Source: Salvia splendens
Taxonomy: Eukaryota > Streptophyta > Magnoliopsida > Lamiales > Lamiaceae
NCBI RefSeq assembly: GCF_004379255.2
Contig: NC_056049.1
Location: forward strand, 22,118,063 to 22,182,062
Reading direction: 5' to 3'
Length of the DNA stretch: 64,000 nucleotides
The notes under the pieces were generated by a model. It searched no databases, was not told the origin of the DNA, and was given only the letters and a program-made list of their open reading frames with translations. The position numbers and the translations under genes were made by a program. This document shows positions 20,475 through 31,351 of the stretch, piece by piece. Position 1 is the stretch's first letter. Each line of letters opens with the position of its first letter.

Positions 20475-23311
20475 CTACTGTCCAGGGTTGCTAAAGTTGA
20501 GCCATCTATTCATAAAATCCTCGTGAAGCTGAGTTCGGGCGTTCCAGGCAGCCGCAGAATAAGCAGGTCGACGAGATGCTCTCCTCGACCTGCCACCTCT
20601 TCTCTGAGCCCGGGAAGCCCTAGCACCTCGGCGGCGAAGAGTCTCTTCACGAAGCATTTGCCGATCTTGCTCACTCATAACCACAGCTCCTCTGCGAACT
20701 TCAGTCCGTCCTCGACTTGACGTCTCCGGTTGTCCCTGAGTTCGTTGCTGACTTGGAGTAGGGTTTTGAGCAAGTGAATCAGAGGTTTGAGCTGGAGTAC
20801 TAGCATCTGTTGGCGGGAAATGCCGGAGGAATCTCTCAATTGAGGGACGCCGGGCAAGAACTATGTCGTACCGAGAGGCCCAGCGCCGCAATGATGTCAC
20901 GACTTGTTGGCAAGCCGAGCTCTCCAGCGCATTGTTCCTCCGGAGTACATTATATTCCTCCCACAGTTCGTCAACTCGACTCTGAACATCTGATATGGTC
21001 ATTCCCCCGCGCACACGGATGTAATCCTCGTACGCAGTCCTCTCAGCAATGGTCGTGTTCAGCTCGGCCTCCAGATCATTCTTATCGGACTCTAAGTCCT
21101 TATTATCGGCCTCCAGCTTCACTAAACGGGCCAGAAGCTCGTCATTCTTCGTCTGATCGGCTATAGCTCTTTTCTCAGCTTCGTCTAAAGCCGAAGAGTA
21201 CAGCCGTTTCCAGTGAAGTATCTCCATCTCCTTGAGTACAAAGCAGCTACGTCAGTTCGGCATTTCAGCTTACCGAGCAGGTAGTAAACCACAACAGGAG
21301 TAAGAGAGTACGAAAGGCTAAACGAAGACACAAGAGCAGAAAGAAGAATTTTTTCATTCATAAGAAAAAAATTTTTCTATACAAGGAGGGCTTCAAGGCC
21401 ATTTTACATAAAGGAAGAAACTAAACTAAGAGAAGGGAGACGAAATCATACTTCGCTAGCCTCGTCTCCGCCTTCTCGGTGAGGTTCAGCTTCCTTCTCC
21501 TTATCTGCTTCAGCTTCAGCCTCTGCCTCCTTGCTCTCCCCAGCCTGTTCGGCGCCACCGTAGCCGATCTGCTGCGCCTCCTGATCGGCCTGCTTATCGC
21601 CGGCCTCCAGCTCCAGCGGCTCGGCCTCACCCTCTCCGTTGTAAGTCGAAGCGGGTGAAACGGGTCCCACGGAGGCAAAGATAGCCTCCAGGTTCTCGTC
21701 CCGATCAGCTCGACAACTCCGTACTCGGTCTGCAGAAAGCAGGACCGAGGATGAAGCGAGCTCCTCAAGGAGCGGCAGATTCTGAAGCCGAGCTGCTATC
21801 TCTTGGCTGTACAGAGGCAGCACGACGTCGGCCCCCTGCTCGCCCTTATCGGCAATTAGCCTTACCAGACTACCGACAAAGGCCGAGAACTGGCTGCTCA
21901 AAAAGAGTTTCTCCGTGTAAACACGGAGACCCTCTCCTTGGGCAACCACGGCGGCAGCATCACTCCGTTTCGTCTGCTCTCGCTGGATGACGAGCTGGTT
22001 TTTGGCAAACTGAGCTTCATCCTGGGCCGAAATCCTAGCAGCTCTGGCTTTCTCAAAGTTTGCCTCAGCCTGCTCGGCCCGGTGACAAGCAGCCGCCAAT
22101 TTCCTCTGCATCTCGGCATAGTCGTTGGACGCTTTGGAGAGTTCGACTGCGACGAGCTTGGAGAGCATATCGTTCCTCTGAAAATGGATAAGGAAAAAAG
22201 TCAACAGAGGGCACCAAAAATACAGGACAGAAGCCAAGCCAAAGAATCAAGAAGACAATTCACCTCGGCGAAGTCCGTGGGCCATAAAAATGGCTCACAG
22301 ATATGCTCCGAAGGAGGCGCCAAGACCACGTCTTTCTCTGGCGCTCTCGGGGGCTTCTGGGTCTTCCCCTTCCTACTTGCCGAAGTCGACTCCGGCTTCT
22401 TTGGACCCGAAGAGGTCTTTTGCCTCTTCGGATTCTTCTCGGCATCAGGCGCCGAGCTGGTAGCCTTCTCTCTCTCCGGCTCCTTGGACTCCGAAGATTT
22501 TCGGGTAGCCTTGTTCAGCATGTACACTGCCAAAAAGCAAGAAAGCAAGGTTAGTTTTCTTCGTTAAAGCAGTAGAGCATAAAGATAAAGAGAAATCCTC
22601 ACCCTCGGCCTCTTCGTCCGAAGACGAGATGTCGAACACGACGTCGCCCTTGACGAGCTCAGACTCCGTGTATTGTTTCCTAACTATGGGAATCTTGTTG
22701 AGCTCGCCATCGAGCTCGTCCAACGGTTCAGGCCGAGGATGACGGATAACGGACTTCGGCCCTCTCCAGGGAAAACTAGGAGCCGCAGTCCTATTATAAA
22801 AAAAGAAGCGATTTTGCCATTTCGGCCATTTGGTTTTACAAAAGGCCCTAAAAGGCTGTAAAGGGACCAAGTAAAACCAAGATCCCTTCCTTTTAAACTG
22901 GAAAAAATTAAGGATTGCCCTCAGAGACAGATCCTTATCTAGCCTACGCAGTTCGGCAGCAAAAGCCGATAAGTGCCTCCAAGAGTTCGGAGTCACCTGA
23001 CCTAAAGGGAGTTGAAAAAAATCTAGCAACTCTACAAAGGCAAGGGGAAGAGGGAAACGAAGCCCGCATTCTAAGCTGGCTTCGTAAACGGTGGCATAAC
23101 CCTCCGGCGGGTCGTTAGCCCTATGATCATCGTCGGGAACCACCGCCTTCCCCCCAGGAAAAGAGTATTTTTCGTAAAGGGATATCACAGTATCCTTACT
23201 CAAGATACTGTGAAAATACTCTACGGTCTTCTCCCCGGATTCTTTCCGGCTAGAAGACCCCTTACCCCCTTTTCTACCGCTACCAGACTCAGACGAAGAA
23301 GAAGCAGACAT
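20475..23311 (-). CDS. Antisense retrotransposon gene (aORF), gypsy-type transposon domain plus coiled coils
   Basis: Four exons fit on the minus strand: 23311-22603, 22526-22264, 22177-21452 and 21230-20475. All have GT-AG borders and matching phases, giving about 817 residues. Exon 1 starts with a Ser-rich tract, then a domain like the 'putative gypsy type transposon' family (PF04195): FHSILSKDTVISLYEKYSF, LRFPLPLAFVELLDFFQL and WRHLSAFAAELRRLD. Exon 2 is Lys/Glu/Ser/Pro-rich (possible nuclear signals, PKRQK). Exon 3 is a long coiled coil ending in an acidic tail. Exon 4 is another coiled coil with an Arg-rich C-terminus (RRGGRSRRASRRP). If the last intron is not used, the protein stops at 21446 after 567 residues. 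The gene opposes the element's own transcription. Its role is unknown; such ORFs are reported in Tat-lineage elements. The joined model is inference. Confidence 0.75.
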
Positions 23312-23649
23312 GGTTCTTACTCTTTGAAAGTTTGAAGAAATCCTGTGGAAATTTTTGAAAGCGGAAGGAAATTTTTCACGCAAAAGATAGAGAGTGCAGA
23401 AGAAGCCAATAGCAAAGGTGTTCGAATGATGAAGAAAGGCGGTATTTATCAGATTTGGAAAAGATTTCAAATCATCGCACCGTTTCGTATCCCACCTTTT
23501 CAGGATTCAACGGCCGGATTTTACTGTCGCATTTAATGCCGCATTTAATGCAGTCACGCGCAGGGCACGTCCCCTGACTTCAGCCTCCCCCGTACCCTTT
23601 TCCAGAATGCCGAAGTGACTCGCTTCGCCGAAGTGATTCACTTCGTCTT
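23312..23649 (-). promoter_or_regulatory. 5' flank of the antisense gene inside the retrotransposon
   Basis: These 338 bp separate the antisense gene start from the polypurine tract. Any promoter of the antisense gene must lie here or in the 3' LTR read backwards. A short direct repeat (CGCATTTAATGC) is present near 23530. No TATA box was fixed. Confidence 0.35.
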
Positions 23650-23662
23650 TCGGGGGGGGTAG
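23650..23662 (+). other. Polypurine tract of the LTR retrotransposon
   Basis: A TCGGGGGGGGTAG run directly abuts the 3' LTR. The same motif precedes the LTR at 29-625. Confidence 0.8.
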
Positions 23663-24741
23663 TGATGGGGTGCGTACTAAACAAGCCCAACAGCAATAAC
23701 GGCCCATCAGCCCAAAGCCCAAGGAGGAGTATGAGTTCGGCATCACCAAAGAGTTCGGCCTCAGCCTACAGCTCGGTAAAAGCCAACCTATCAAGCTCTG
23801 CTCTCAGGTCGGCATCAAGCTCTACTCTCAGATCGGCAACCAAAGCAGGAGTATGAGTTCGGCATTACCAAAGAGTTCGGCCTCAGCCTACAGCTCGGTA
23901 AAAGCCGACCAATCAAGCTCTGCTCTCAGGTCGGCATCAAGCTCTACTCTCAGATCGGCAACCAAAGCAGTTCGGTCTCAGTATTCGACCGAACAAGGAG
24001 TGGGTGGACCCATACAGGATGTCCAACACACCAATAACGGCCCATCAGCCCAAAGCCCAAGGAGGAGTATGAGTTCGGCATCACCAAAGAGTTCGGCCTC
24101 AGCCTACAGCTCGGTAAAAGCCAACCTATCAAGCTCTGCTCTCAGGTCGGCATCAAGCTCTACTCTCAGATCGGCAACCAAAGCAGGAGTATGAGTTCGG
24201 CATTACCAAAGAGTTCGGCCTCAGCCTACAGCTCGGTAAAAGCCGACCAATCAAGCTCTGCTCTCAGGTCGGCATCAAGCTCTACTCTCAGATCGGCAAC
24301 CAAAGCAGTTCGGTCTCAGTATTCGACCGAACAAGGAGTGGGTGGACCCATACAGGATGTCCAACACACTCACTACCACGTGGTGTCAACTCAGGCCACG
24401 ATCGTAGGCCATGACCTACGCTACATCCACGATCTTAGGCCATGACCTACACGACATCCATGACTTAGGGTGGAGATGCAAGCCACGATCTTAGTTCCAT
24501 ATATAAATAGAACTTAGATCTGATATGGAAGGTTAAAGCTCTCTAGAGATAAAACACCATATAGCAAATAGCAAGTTTGTATTTGTAAGCTGTAGAAAAC
24601 AGATCAAGCAATACAATCTTGCCCTCCCTTTTTCCCGTGGACGTAGATTTACTTCAGTAAATCGAACCACGTAAATTCTTTGTGTCATAATCTTCATTCT
24701 CTACCAGCATTTACAAACATCAGAAATTCGCGGAATCATCA
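23663..24741 (+). repeat. 3' LTR (1079 bp) with a 338-bp internal tandem duplication
   Basis: It aligns with the 5' LTR but carries an extra 338-bp copy: GGCCCATCAGCCC recurs at 23701 and 24039. The two copies look identical by eye. The segment includes the 122-bp repeat pair, so that module is present four times. The TATA box is near 24498. Confidence 0.92.
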
Positions 24742-24746
24742 GAGAG

Positions 24747-25498
24747 CGCGGTTTGTGTTGTTTCACAGCCAATTTTAGTGTTCACAACAAGAAAACTAAA
24801 ATAGGAAGAGTAACAACATGAACTGGAATCTAGTTTGTGTTGTTTCACTGCCAATTTTAGTTTTCAAATTCTCGCTTTAGCATTTCAACCCACGTGCGAT
24901 GCACGACGAAATATTTTTTTATCATACGATTTTAAATTGTTAATTGATTAACACAAGATCAAGTTTTGATTCCAAAAATAAATTGGTAGTATTGCAAGTT
25001 TTAAAATTGGACGATAGCTTTTCAAACCTCAAAACGGTTTTAAAATTGTATTTTGACGTATAAAAGCGCCGACGCAGAATAATATTGTCACAAAATTGTG
25101 TGTAATCTTTTTTGTATTCTGTATCCATTTAAATTAGTACTATACTTTATCATAGTAGAGCTTCATTACATTGCAATATAGTGACCCTAATACGCTAAAA
25201 ACTCAAACCTTGAAACCTAAATCATAAACCCTTAACGTTAAAATATAATCATCATGACCAACAAATGAGCCAAATATAAATAAAATCCTCCCTCCGTCCC
25301 AGTTCAATTTTACTTTGTTAATCACTTAAAACAAACTTTAATAATAGAAAAAAATAAAAAGAATATCATAACTTCATGTTAAACAATATGAAGAGTATTG
25401 GAAAATATGGAGGGAGTGAAAAATGTGATGAAAAAAAATATGTGAGTAGATAAATTACCAAATGTCATATATTTATAGTCCAAAAAATAGAAGATAAC
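24747..25498. other. Spacer between two LTR elements with one Stowaway MITE
   Basis: A Stowaway-like MITE lies at about 25288-25415 (CTCCCTCCGTCCCAGTT at the left, ATATGGAGGGAG at the right). A short repeat (TTTGTGTTGTTTCAC) occurs at about 24755 and 24834. No gene is seen. Confidence 0.6.
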
Positions 25499-25847
25499 TG
25501 ATAGATCCTTGATCTATCGAACTAGAGCACCAACGATTTGTAGTTAAACGAAGAACAAGAACGATTATGAAGAACAAGATAAACCCTAGTTGAAGTGCTA
25601 GGGGGTGATTTCCGCCAGAACCGGGAATGAGAATAAGTTTATACTTTCTTTCTCAATGAATAAAAGAGTACATAGACCTCTAATTTATAGAATACTAACT
25701 ACACTCAATAAAGATAAAGATTGCATAAAAATAACTAACTAAAATAGAAGATATGCTAAATAAATAAAATCAAGAAGATATGTTGGACGAGATATGCTTG
25801 ACGAGGTTCACGAGATGACGAGATTCACAAGATCGAGGACCCTATCA
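25499..25847 (-). repeat. 3' LTR (349 bp) of the minus-strand element
   Basis: It matches 28061-28392 with a few substitutions and one 17-bp length difference near its right end: this copy has an additional GTTCACGAGATGACGAG segment. The element is thus fairly recent. Confidence 0.88.
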
Positions 25848-26640
25848 ATTCTCCAGTCATTGAAAACCACCTTGCCCTCAAGGTGGGTGATGAAATAAGA
25901 GCACGAGTGTCTCGTCCAAGGTGAAAGTACTCTCAAAATCTTCAGGGTAAAAAATACGAACTCCTTTCATCGCACCAAAGTAGGACACTTATTCTCTTCC
26001 GTCATAGCTATCATTGTACCCATTAAGGATCTCCTTCCAACCAAATTGCTTGACAATTGTTGCATCAACGAAGTAACCATCCACAATCGTCTCTGGATAA
26101 TCATCGAAAACGTTCTCTGATCCATCATTTGTGCTAGCCACCTCTCTCACCAATGCATCAACTCCTTTAAGAGCTACTAACTTCCTTATAAAACCACGAG
26201 AATCACTCCAATAAGAACATGAGTGACTCCTTCTCAAGGTGGATGTACTCTCAAAATCTCCTGGGTAAAAAACACACACTCCTTTCTTCTCGCCAAACTA
26301 AAGAAGTGCACGTCCCCATCGTGTTGAAGCAGTAGAGAAAGTCGACGACATCGGCCATGTTACGTAATATCAGAATACCTCCAGAATGCTCTTGGGTCTC
26401 GGCCTGAACAAGACAAGGATACTTCGTGACCCAATCTGGACTTGCGTGCATATCCGACGGAGTTCACAGCTGACTCGCGGCTTTTGCGTGTGTTTGGAGC
26501 AGCGACAGCGGCTGAAGTTACTCGCAACAGAGACTAATTGTTCGTTACAACAGTGCTGATCCGTGACAGCAGCGAGTCCACGGCAGAAGCATTAGCAGCA
26601 CGGCTGGAGCAGGTCGTTCGGTCAGGCGGCACTTTCAAAC
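25848..26640 (-). other. 3' internal region of the minus-strand element
   Basis: This region lies between the gag-like ORF and the 3' LTR. It contains a diverged duplication: ACTCTCAAAATCT-CTGGGTAAAAAA recurs around 25930 and 26250. Short minus-strand frames (for example 26279-25989, ending NGYNDSYDGRE) show no domain I know. No pol motif is visible. Confidence 0.55.
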
Positions 26641-27930
26641 CTATAGTAATGTTTCTGCCCAAATGCAACGTATCGACAGAAATGAGTGGGTATCAGCAGC
26701 GAAAGCTTTAGTTAAATTATAAGATATATTATGCCCCGCTACACCATCACTTCTTTCCCTTGTATCATCTAAAGTAATGCATAGCAGTTCAAAATGTTGT
26801 TTTCCTAGAGCAGCTGTTGTATCGTCCTTTCCATAATCATTTTCATGAAACCTCTTGTTACATCCCGCCTCCATAGTCTTGTAAACCATCAAATCCTCAA
26901 GATTCGGTGGAATAGAGGATGCGTAAGCATGCTTCCTGTACTCCTCCATATTATGTCGAGCCATCTTTTCATCAAGAACAATGCTAGAGTCCAATATGCA
27001 ATATGCACCTACATAAACTGGTTCACTCGTAGCTGTCTTTGAATTCTCAACAATATAGGGGATCCCAAGATTGACCTGATCAAATACACAAGAACCTGCC
27101 TCCTCAAAGAATGCCGAAGCAAATACCTCCTCGGTAATAGCTTCTGAATTCTCATAGCAATTTATTGTATCAAAACCAATTCCATTAGAAATAATATTGT
27201 TGGTCGATTCCATAGTTGGAGGCTGATCAACCAACTGATCATCATCAACAGCATGTGAAACCTCATCCTCTAATTCGGGAGCAAAGTGGGTAGTCTCCAC
27301 ACCTACGTTATATGCTTCTGAAATCGTATCACACGAGACATCATCAACGCTGCAGAAAGTTGGCGCTGCATCAGTTATTGAAGAATCCAACATGACTTCT
27401 TTAGGTGCATCGACAATAGGCCCAGAGTGATGGACATCGTCCACCATATGTGAATCACCCTCAAGTAACTCCGAAGTAAAACGATGATAGACCGCCACCA
27501 AGAAATCCTCACACGAACCATCAATGTCAGTTTTTTGATAATTATGAAACCAATCGGTCGTCGGCGGATCGAACAAGTATTTCGTAAGATAAAGGCGATC
27601 ATCGAGCGGAGTGTAGTGGTGGTTGTAATACTCTTGGATCTTACGAATCCAATCTGAGGCATCCTCTTCGTTGAAACGTGGTGGCTCGAGGCGGAGTCGT
27701 GGTACGACCCAGGGTTTGATACCCAGCGGTGGGTTTGTGACCGGCGGCGGAAGAGACCAGCCCTGCTGCGGTGTCATCACCGGCTGCTGGTCTGGCGGCT
27801 CCTTCGGTCTCTGATTCAGAGGTGAGCGCTCGGCAAGGTTGCTCGGAGGCTCCTCGGTCAGTGTGTGTTGTCTGAAATTGGCTAGAAATTCGCTGTGAGC
27901 AGCTACTAGACGGCGTAAGTCCATGAGCAT
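26641..27930 (-). CDS. gag-like protein with an unrecognised acidic C-terminal region
   Basis: The first in-frame ATG is at 27930, giving 429 residues to the stop at 26641. Residues 1-70 are Gln/Pro-rich. The segment with PPRFNEEDASDWIRKIQEYY, then LTKYLFDPPTTDWFHNYQ, matches the N-terminal half of the retrotransposon gag fold of Ty3/gypsy. From about residue 140 the protein becomes acidic and has no zinc knuckle, protease or RT motif. This part (for example EEVFASAFFEEAGSCVFDQ) is unknown to me. It may be a captured sequence or strongly drifted gag/pol. The frame is open throughout, which argues for recent function or recent copying. Confidence 0.75.
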   Translation of the reverse strand: MLMDLRRLVAAHSEFLANFRQHTLTEEPPSNLAERSPLNQRPKEPPDQQPVMTPQQGWSLPPPVTNPPLGIKPWVVPRLRLEPPRFNEEDASDWIRKIQEYYNHHYTPLDDRLYLTKYLFDPPTTDWFHNYQKTDIDGSCEDFLVAVYHRFTSELLEGDSHMVDDVHHSGPIVDAPKEVMLDSSITDAAPTFCSVDDVSCDTISEAYNVGVETTHFAPELEDEVSHAVDDDQLVDQPPTMESTNNIISNGIGFDTINCYENSEAITEEVFASAFFEEAGSCVFDQVNLGIPYIVENSKTATSEPVYVGAYCILDSSIVLDEKMARHNMEEYRKHAYASSIPPNLEDLMVYKTMEAGCNKRFHENDYGKDDTTAALGKQHFELLCITLDDTRERSDGVAGHNISYNLTKAFAADTHSFLSIRCIWAETLL

Positions 27931-28060
27931 CTCAGTGATATCACAGAGAGCATGATGTTGTGATTTTTTTAGAGATTTTGGGGAAGATTTTGGCGAGAGA
28001 TTTGAGGGAATTTGAGAGTAGGAATGGGATGGACGAAGAGTAAACAATGGAAGCAGCAAT

Positions 28061-28392
28061 TGATAGATCCTTGATCTATCGGACTAGAGCACCAACGATT
28101 TGTAGTTAAACGAATAACAAGAACGGTTATGAAGAACAAGATAAACCCTAGTTGAGGTGCTAGGGGGCGATTTCCGCCAGAACCGGGAATGAGAATAAGT
28201 TTATACTTTATTTCTCAATGAATAAAAGAGTACATAGACCTCTAATTTATAGAATACTAACTAGACTCAATAAAGATAAAGATTGCATAAAAATAACTAA
28301 CTAAAATAGAAGATATGCTAAATAAATAAAATCAAGAAGATATGTTGGACGGGATATGCTTGACGAGATTCACAATATCGAGGACCCTATCA
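28061..28392 (-). repeat. 5' LTR (332 bp) of the minus-strand element
   Basis: It is the partner of 25499-25847 and is followed by the ATAAC duplication. The minus-strand bases after it (ATTGCTGCTTCC) are not a standard tRNA-Met or tRNA-Asp primer site, so the primer is unassigned. Confidence 0.85.
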
Positions 28393-28397
28393 ATAAC

Positions 28398-29765
28398 TCC
28401 TCAAAACTTTTTCACTTTCTTCACCTATTATTAAAAAATTTAAAACCTTTTAATTTCCCAAAAATTAAAAACTAAGTGTTACGTAAATGTTATCAAATTT
28501 TGGAAAATGAATGACAATAATTTCCGCCATTGTATTAGTATGAAATGAGTAACGAATAAATGTATAATAAATTTTGGAAAATGAAATGGAAGGTCATTGA
28601 AGCAATAATCTCAGAATTTACTTTACAACCTTTCGGTTAATCCGCATACTCATACAACAAAAGGTCGTTATTCCTCATACTTATAAATACCAATCAATGG
28701 CAATATTAAATCTCCGTAAATATCATTATGGATTTTATATAATTGTATAAAATACTTCAACACCAATGTAGAGACTTTAATATCATGGGGATATTGAAAG
28801 CAGTAATGTAGTTCTTGAAACCCCACAAATTGGCAATTTTATATTTTATATCAGTACGTTATTAACTACAGTTAAATTTTATTGGATTGCATTTTATATT
28901 TTATTATTAATCAAAGTAATGAAATATGAAAAGACGCTAAAAATGAGAAAGAAAATTAACTGATTGAATTAAATAAATTTGTATTATATTATTAATTTTC
29001 TCACAAACTCCATGCTTCATGTTGCGCAAGCAATAGACGTGAAAAGCAATGCATCATTATTAGCAGGTTTTCAAATTCCATGCTTCAATTTAATTGTTTT
29101 ATGAAATTCAAGTTTTTTTCAATAGCCAATGAAATTTTAATATGCCTAAGAAAAATTGTAACTTTATAATGTTGCTCTTGAAAGCAAGTATGAAAGCAAG
29201 AGAGGTAAACCAGTCTGTCAATATCTTGAATTGTTTATAATTTCATGCATATTGAGTAATCGGTGATGCGATAATTCTACGAGTTAAGTAAGGTAAAACT
29301 GAATAGCCGCAAATCTCCAACTAAACTATGTCTTCCCATATGATAATATCTATTTTTTTCAAACCAACAGGTTGTGGATTCATATCTTGGTGCAGAATTG
29401 TTACTTTTGAAGCTTTCTGAAGGCAAAAGTATACCTGCAAAAATAAGTGAAGATTTTGCAAAATAGTTGCTCACATATATTTTTTTAATTGTTTGCAATA
29501 ATATAATGAATAGAATAAAATACAGTAATAAAAAGGAAAGACAAGAAACTAAAATAAGATAAGCATCAAAAGTAAAATAACATAATTAAAAACACAAATT
29601 AGATTAAATAGTTGGGAGAGAAAGATAATACTCCACATGATTTGACGGACATAAACATCTTTGCCGAAATAGTATTTTTTTTATTAATAGGATTGGTATT
29701 TATAGATGATTTTATAGTAACTCAATGGTATAGTATTATTTATTGCAAATTAAATTAATAATAAA
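28398..29765. other. AT-rich gene-free spacer
   Basis: No coding region or RNA is recognised. A minus-strand open stretch near 29277-29498 has no ATG-supported gene structure. Confidence 0.45.
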
Positions 29766-29774
29766 TATCTTTTA

Positions 29775-30626
29775 GAGTAAAGGTCAAAATTGGTCCTGAA
29801 CATATGCTCATTTTATCATTTTGGTCCTAAACATTATCTTTTGACCAACTTAAACAATTTTTAATTATTTAATCATCAAAATTTTTTTTTTAAATAAAAT
29901 CATAAATAATTTGATTATTTAAAAATTGTTTAAGTTGTAATAAATAGTTTATGATTTTTTGATGATAAACACAATTTTGACCAACTTAAACAAATTGTAA
30001 GTATTTAATCATCAAAATTATTATTTTTAAATAAAATCATAAATAATTTAATTATTAAATTTTTTAGGTTGTAATAAATAATTTATGATTTTTTGATGAT
30101 AAATACAATTTTGACCAACTTAAACAAATTTTAAGTATTTAATCATCAAAATTATTATTTTTAAATAAAATCATAAATAATTTAATTATTTAAAAATTGT
30201 TTAAGTTGTAATAAATAATTTATGATTTTTTGATGATAAACACAATTTTGACCAACTTAAACAAATTTTAAGTATTTAATCATCAAAATTATTATTTTTA
30301 AATAAAATCATAAATAACTTAATTATTTAAAAATTGTTTAAGTTGGAATAAATAAATTAATTATTTAAAAATTATTTAATTATTTCTAATAAATAATTTA
30401 TGATTTTATTTAAACAAATAATTTTGATGATTAAATAATTAAAAATTGTTTAAGTTGGTCAAAATTGTGATTAAAATCGTTGACCGTTAAATATTAACAG
30501 AATTGTTGACGGAGGACCAATTGTGATCCGATTTGAAATGTCCAGGACCAAAAAATTCAAAAGATAAAGTTTAGGACCAAAATGATAAAATGAGCATATG
30601 TTCAGGACCAATTTTGGCATTTACTC
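29775..30626. mobile_element. Mutator-like MITE with GAGTAAA ends (852 bp)
   Basis: The ends are long inverted repeats (about 70 bp) starting GAGTAAAGGTCAAAATTGG on the left and GAGTAAATGCCAAAATTGG on the right, complement strand. A perfect 9-bp target duplication TATCTTTTA flanks it (29766-29774, 30627-30635), the signature of Mutator-like elements. The interior is a 3-4 copy tandem repeat of about 123-138 bp (TTGACCAACTTAAAC at 29849, 29972, 30110 and 30247) with no ORF. Confidence 0.9.
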
Positions 30627-30635
30627 TATCTTTTA

Positions 30636-31351
30636 TATCTTGTGACCTTTCAAATTATTCAAGTGGAAGTGAAGAGACAAAACACAATTTTTTAAAATTA
30701 AATTTGACCGCTTGATTTTTTCGCACGCTTTGTTAGATTAGATAATTTAGTATGGAAACATATGCATGATTATAATGTAATATTAGTAATGGATCATAGT
30801 ATCGAAACCTTTCCAATCATAAATCAAACACAACAATATTCAAGAAAATACATAAAAGAAAATTAAACACCACATAATATTAAATTAATTGAAACCATCA
30901 TTTTCGCACAATACTACTAAATAGATTGATTTTTCTTAGAGTGTATCATGTACATAACTTGTTTTATATAAATAAAACCTTTTTATTTTTCTAATTATTA
31001 CACAAATGCATAAAAACCTTTTCATTTCTCTAGTTACTACATAAATAATGGCGTTAGTTGTGGAAGGAGATCATGGGAACCTTTTAATTTCTCTAATTAC
31101 TACACAAATAAATAAAAAATGTGAGAGTTTTTATTCTTAAATGTCTAGATTGTAGTCTTTAAATTATATATTTAAGCTTAAATGATAATTCCATAAATTC
31201 CCCTAAAACTCCCCCTTATATATGTATAGATATTTTAGAAGATCATTTACTTTGAATATTCCCGATAGACCATAAGATGATACTCCTATAATATAATTAT
31301 AATTACGAAATAGGATGTCATCAATTACTAGGGAAAATAAGAAAATCAGTA
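30636..31351. other. AT-rich spacer upstream of pyruvate kinase
   Basis: A short motif of the type CCTTTT-ATTTCTCTAATTACTACA is repeated three times between 30977 and 31107. No gene is recognised. Confidence 0.5.

Larger units (their letters stand above)
15795..24741 (+). mobile_element. Ty3/gypsy (Tat-like) LTR retrotransposon, pol-deleted, with antisense gene
   Basis: The element is bounded by LTRs starting TGATGGGG and ending AATCATCA. The 5-bp target duplication GAGAG is present on both sides (15790-15794 and 24742-24746), so it inserted as one unit. The order is 5' LTR, primer-binding site, decayed gag, a remnant of the integrase C-terminus, an 89-bp tandem array, two 39-bp arrays, a spliced antisense gene (minus strand), polypurine tract and 3' LTR. 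Protease, reverse transcriptase, RNase H and most of integrase are missing, so it depends on other elements. An extra antisense ORF and a repeat-prone 3' region are known traits of the Tat/Ogre group. Confidence 0.9.
25499..28392 (-). mobile_element. Non-autonomous LTR retrotransposon (Ty3/gypsy-like gag), minus orientation
   Basis: Direct repeats beginning TGATAGATCCTTGATCTATC and ending ACCCTATCA lie at 25499-25847 and 28061-28392. A perfect ATAAC target duplication flanks them (25494-25498 and 28393-28397). The gag-like ORF runs on the minus strand, so the right repeat is the 5' LTR. The 2.2-kb interior has no reverse transcriptase, RNase H or integrase. Next to the left LTR, the minus strand reads AATGACTGGAGAAT, a plausible polypurine-like tract. 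Confidence 0.88.
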
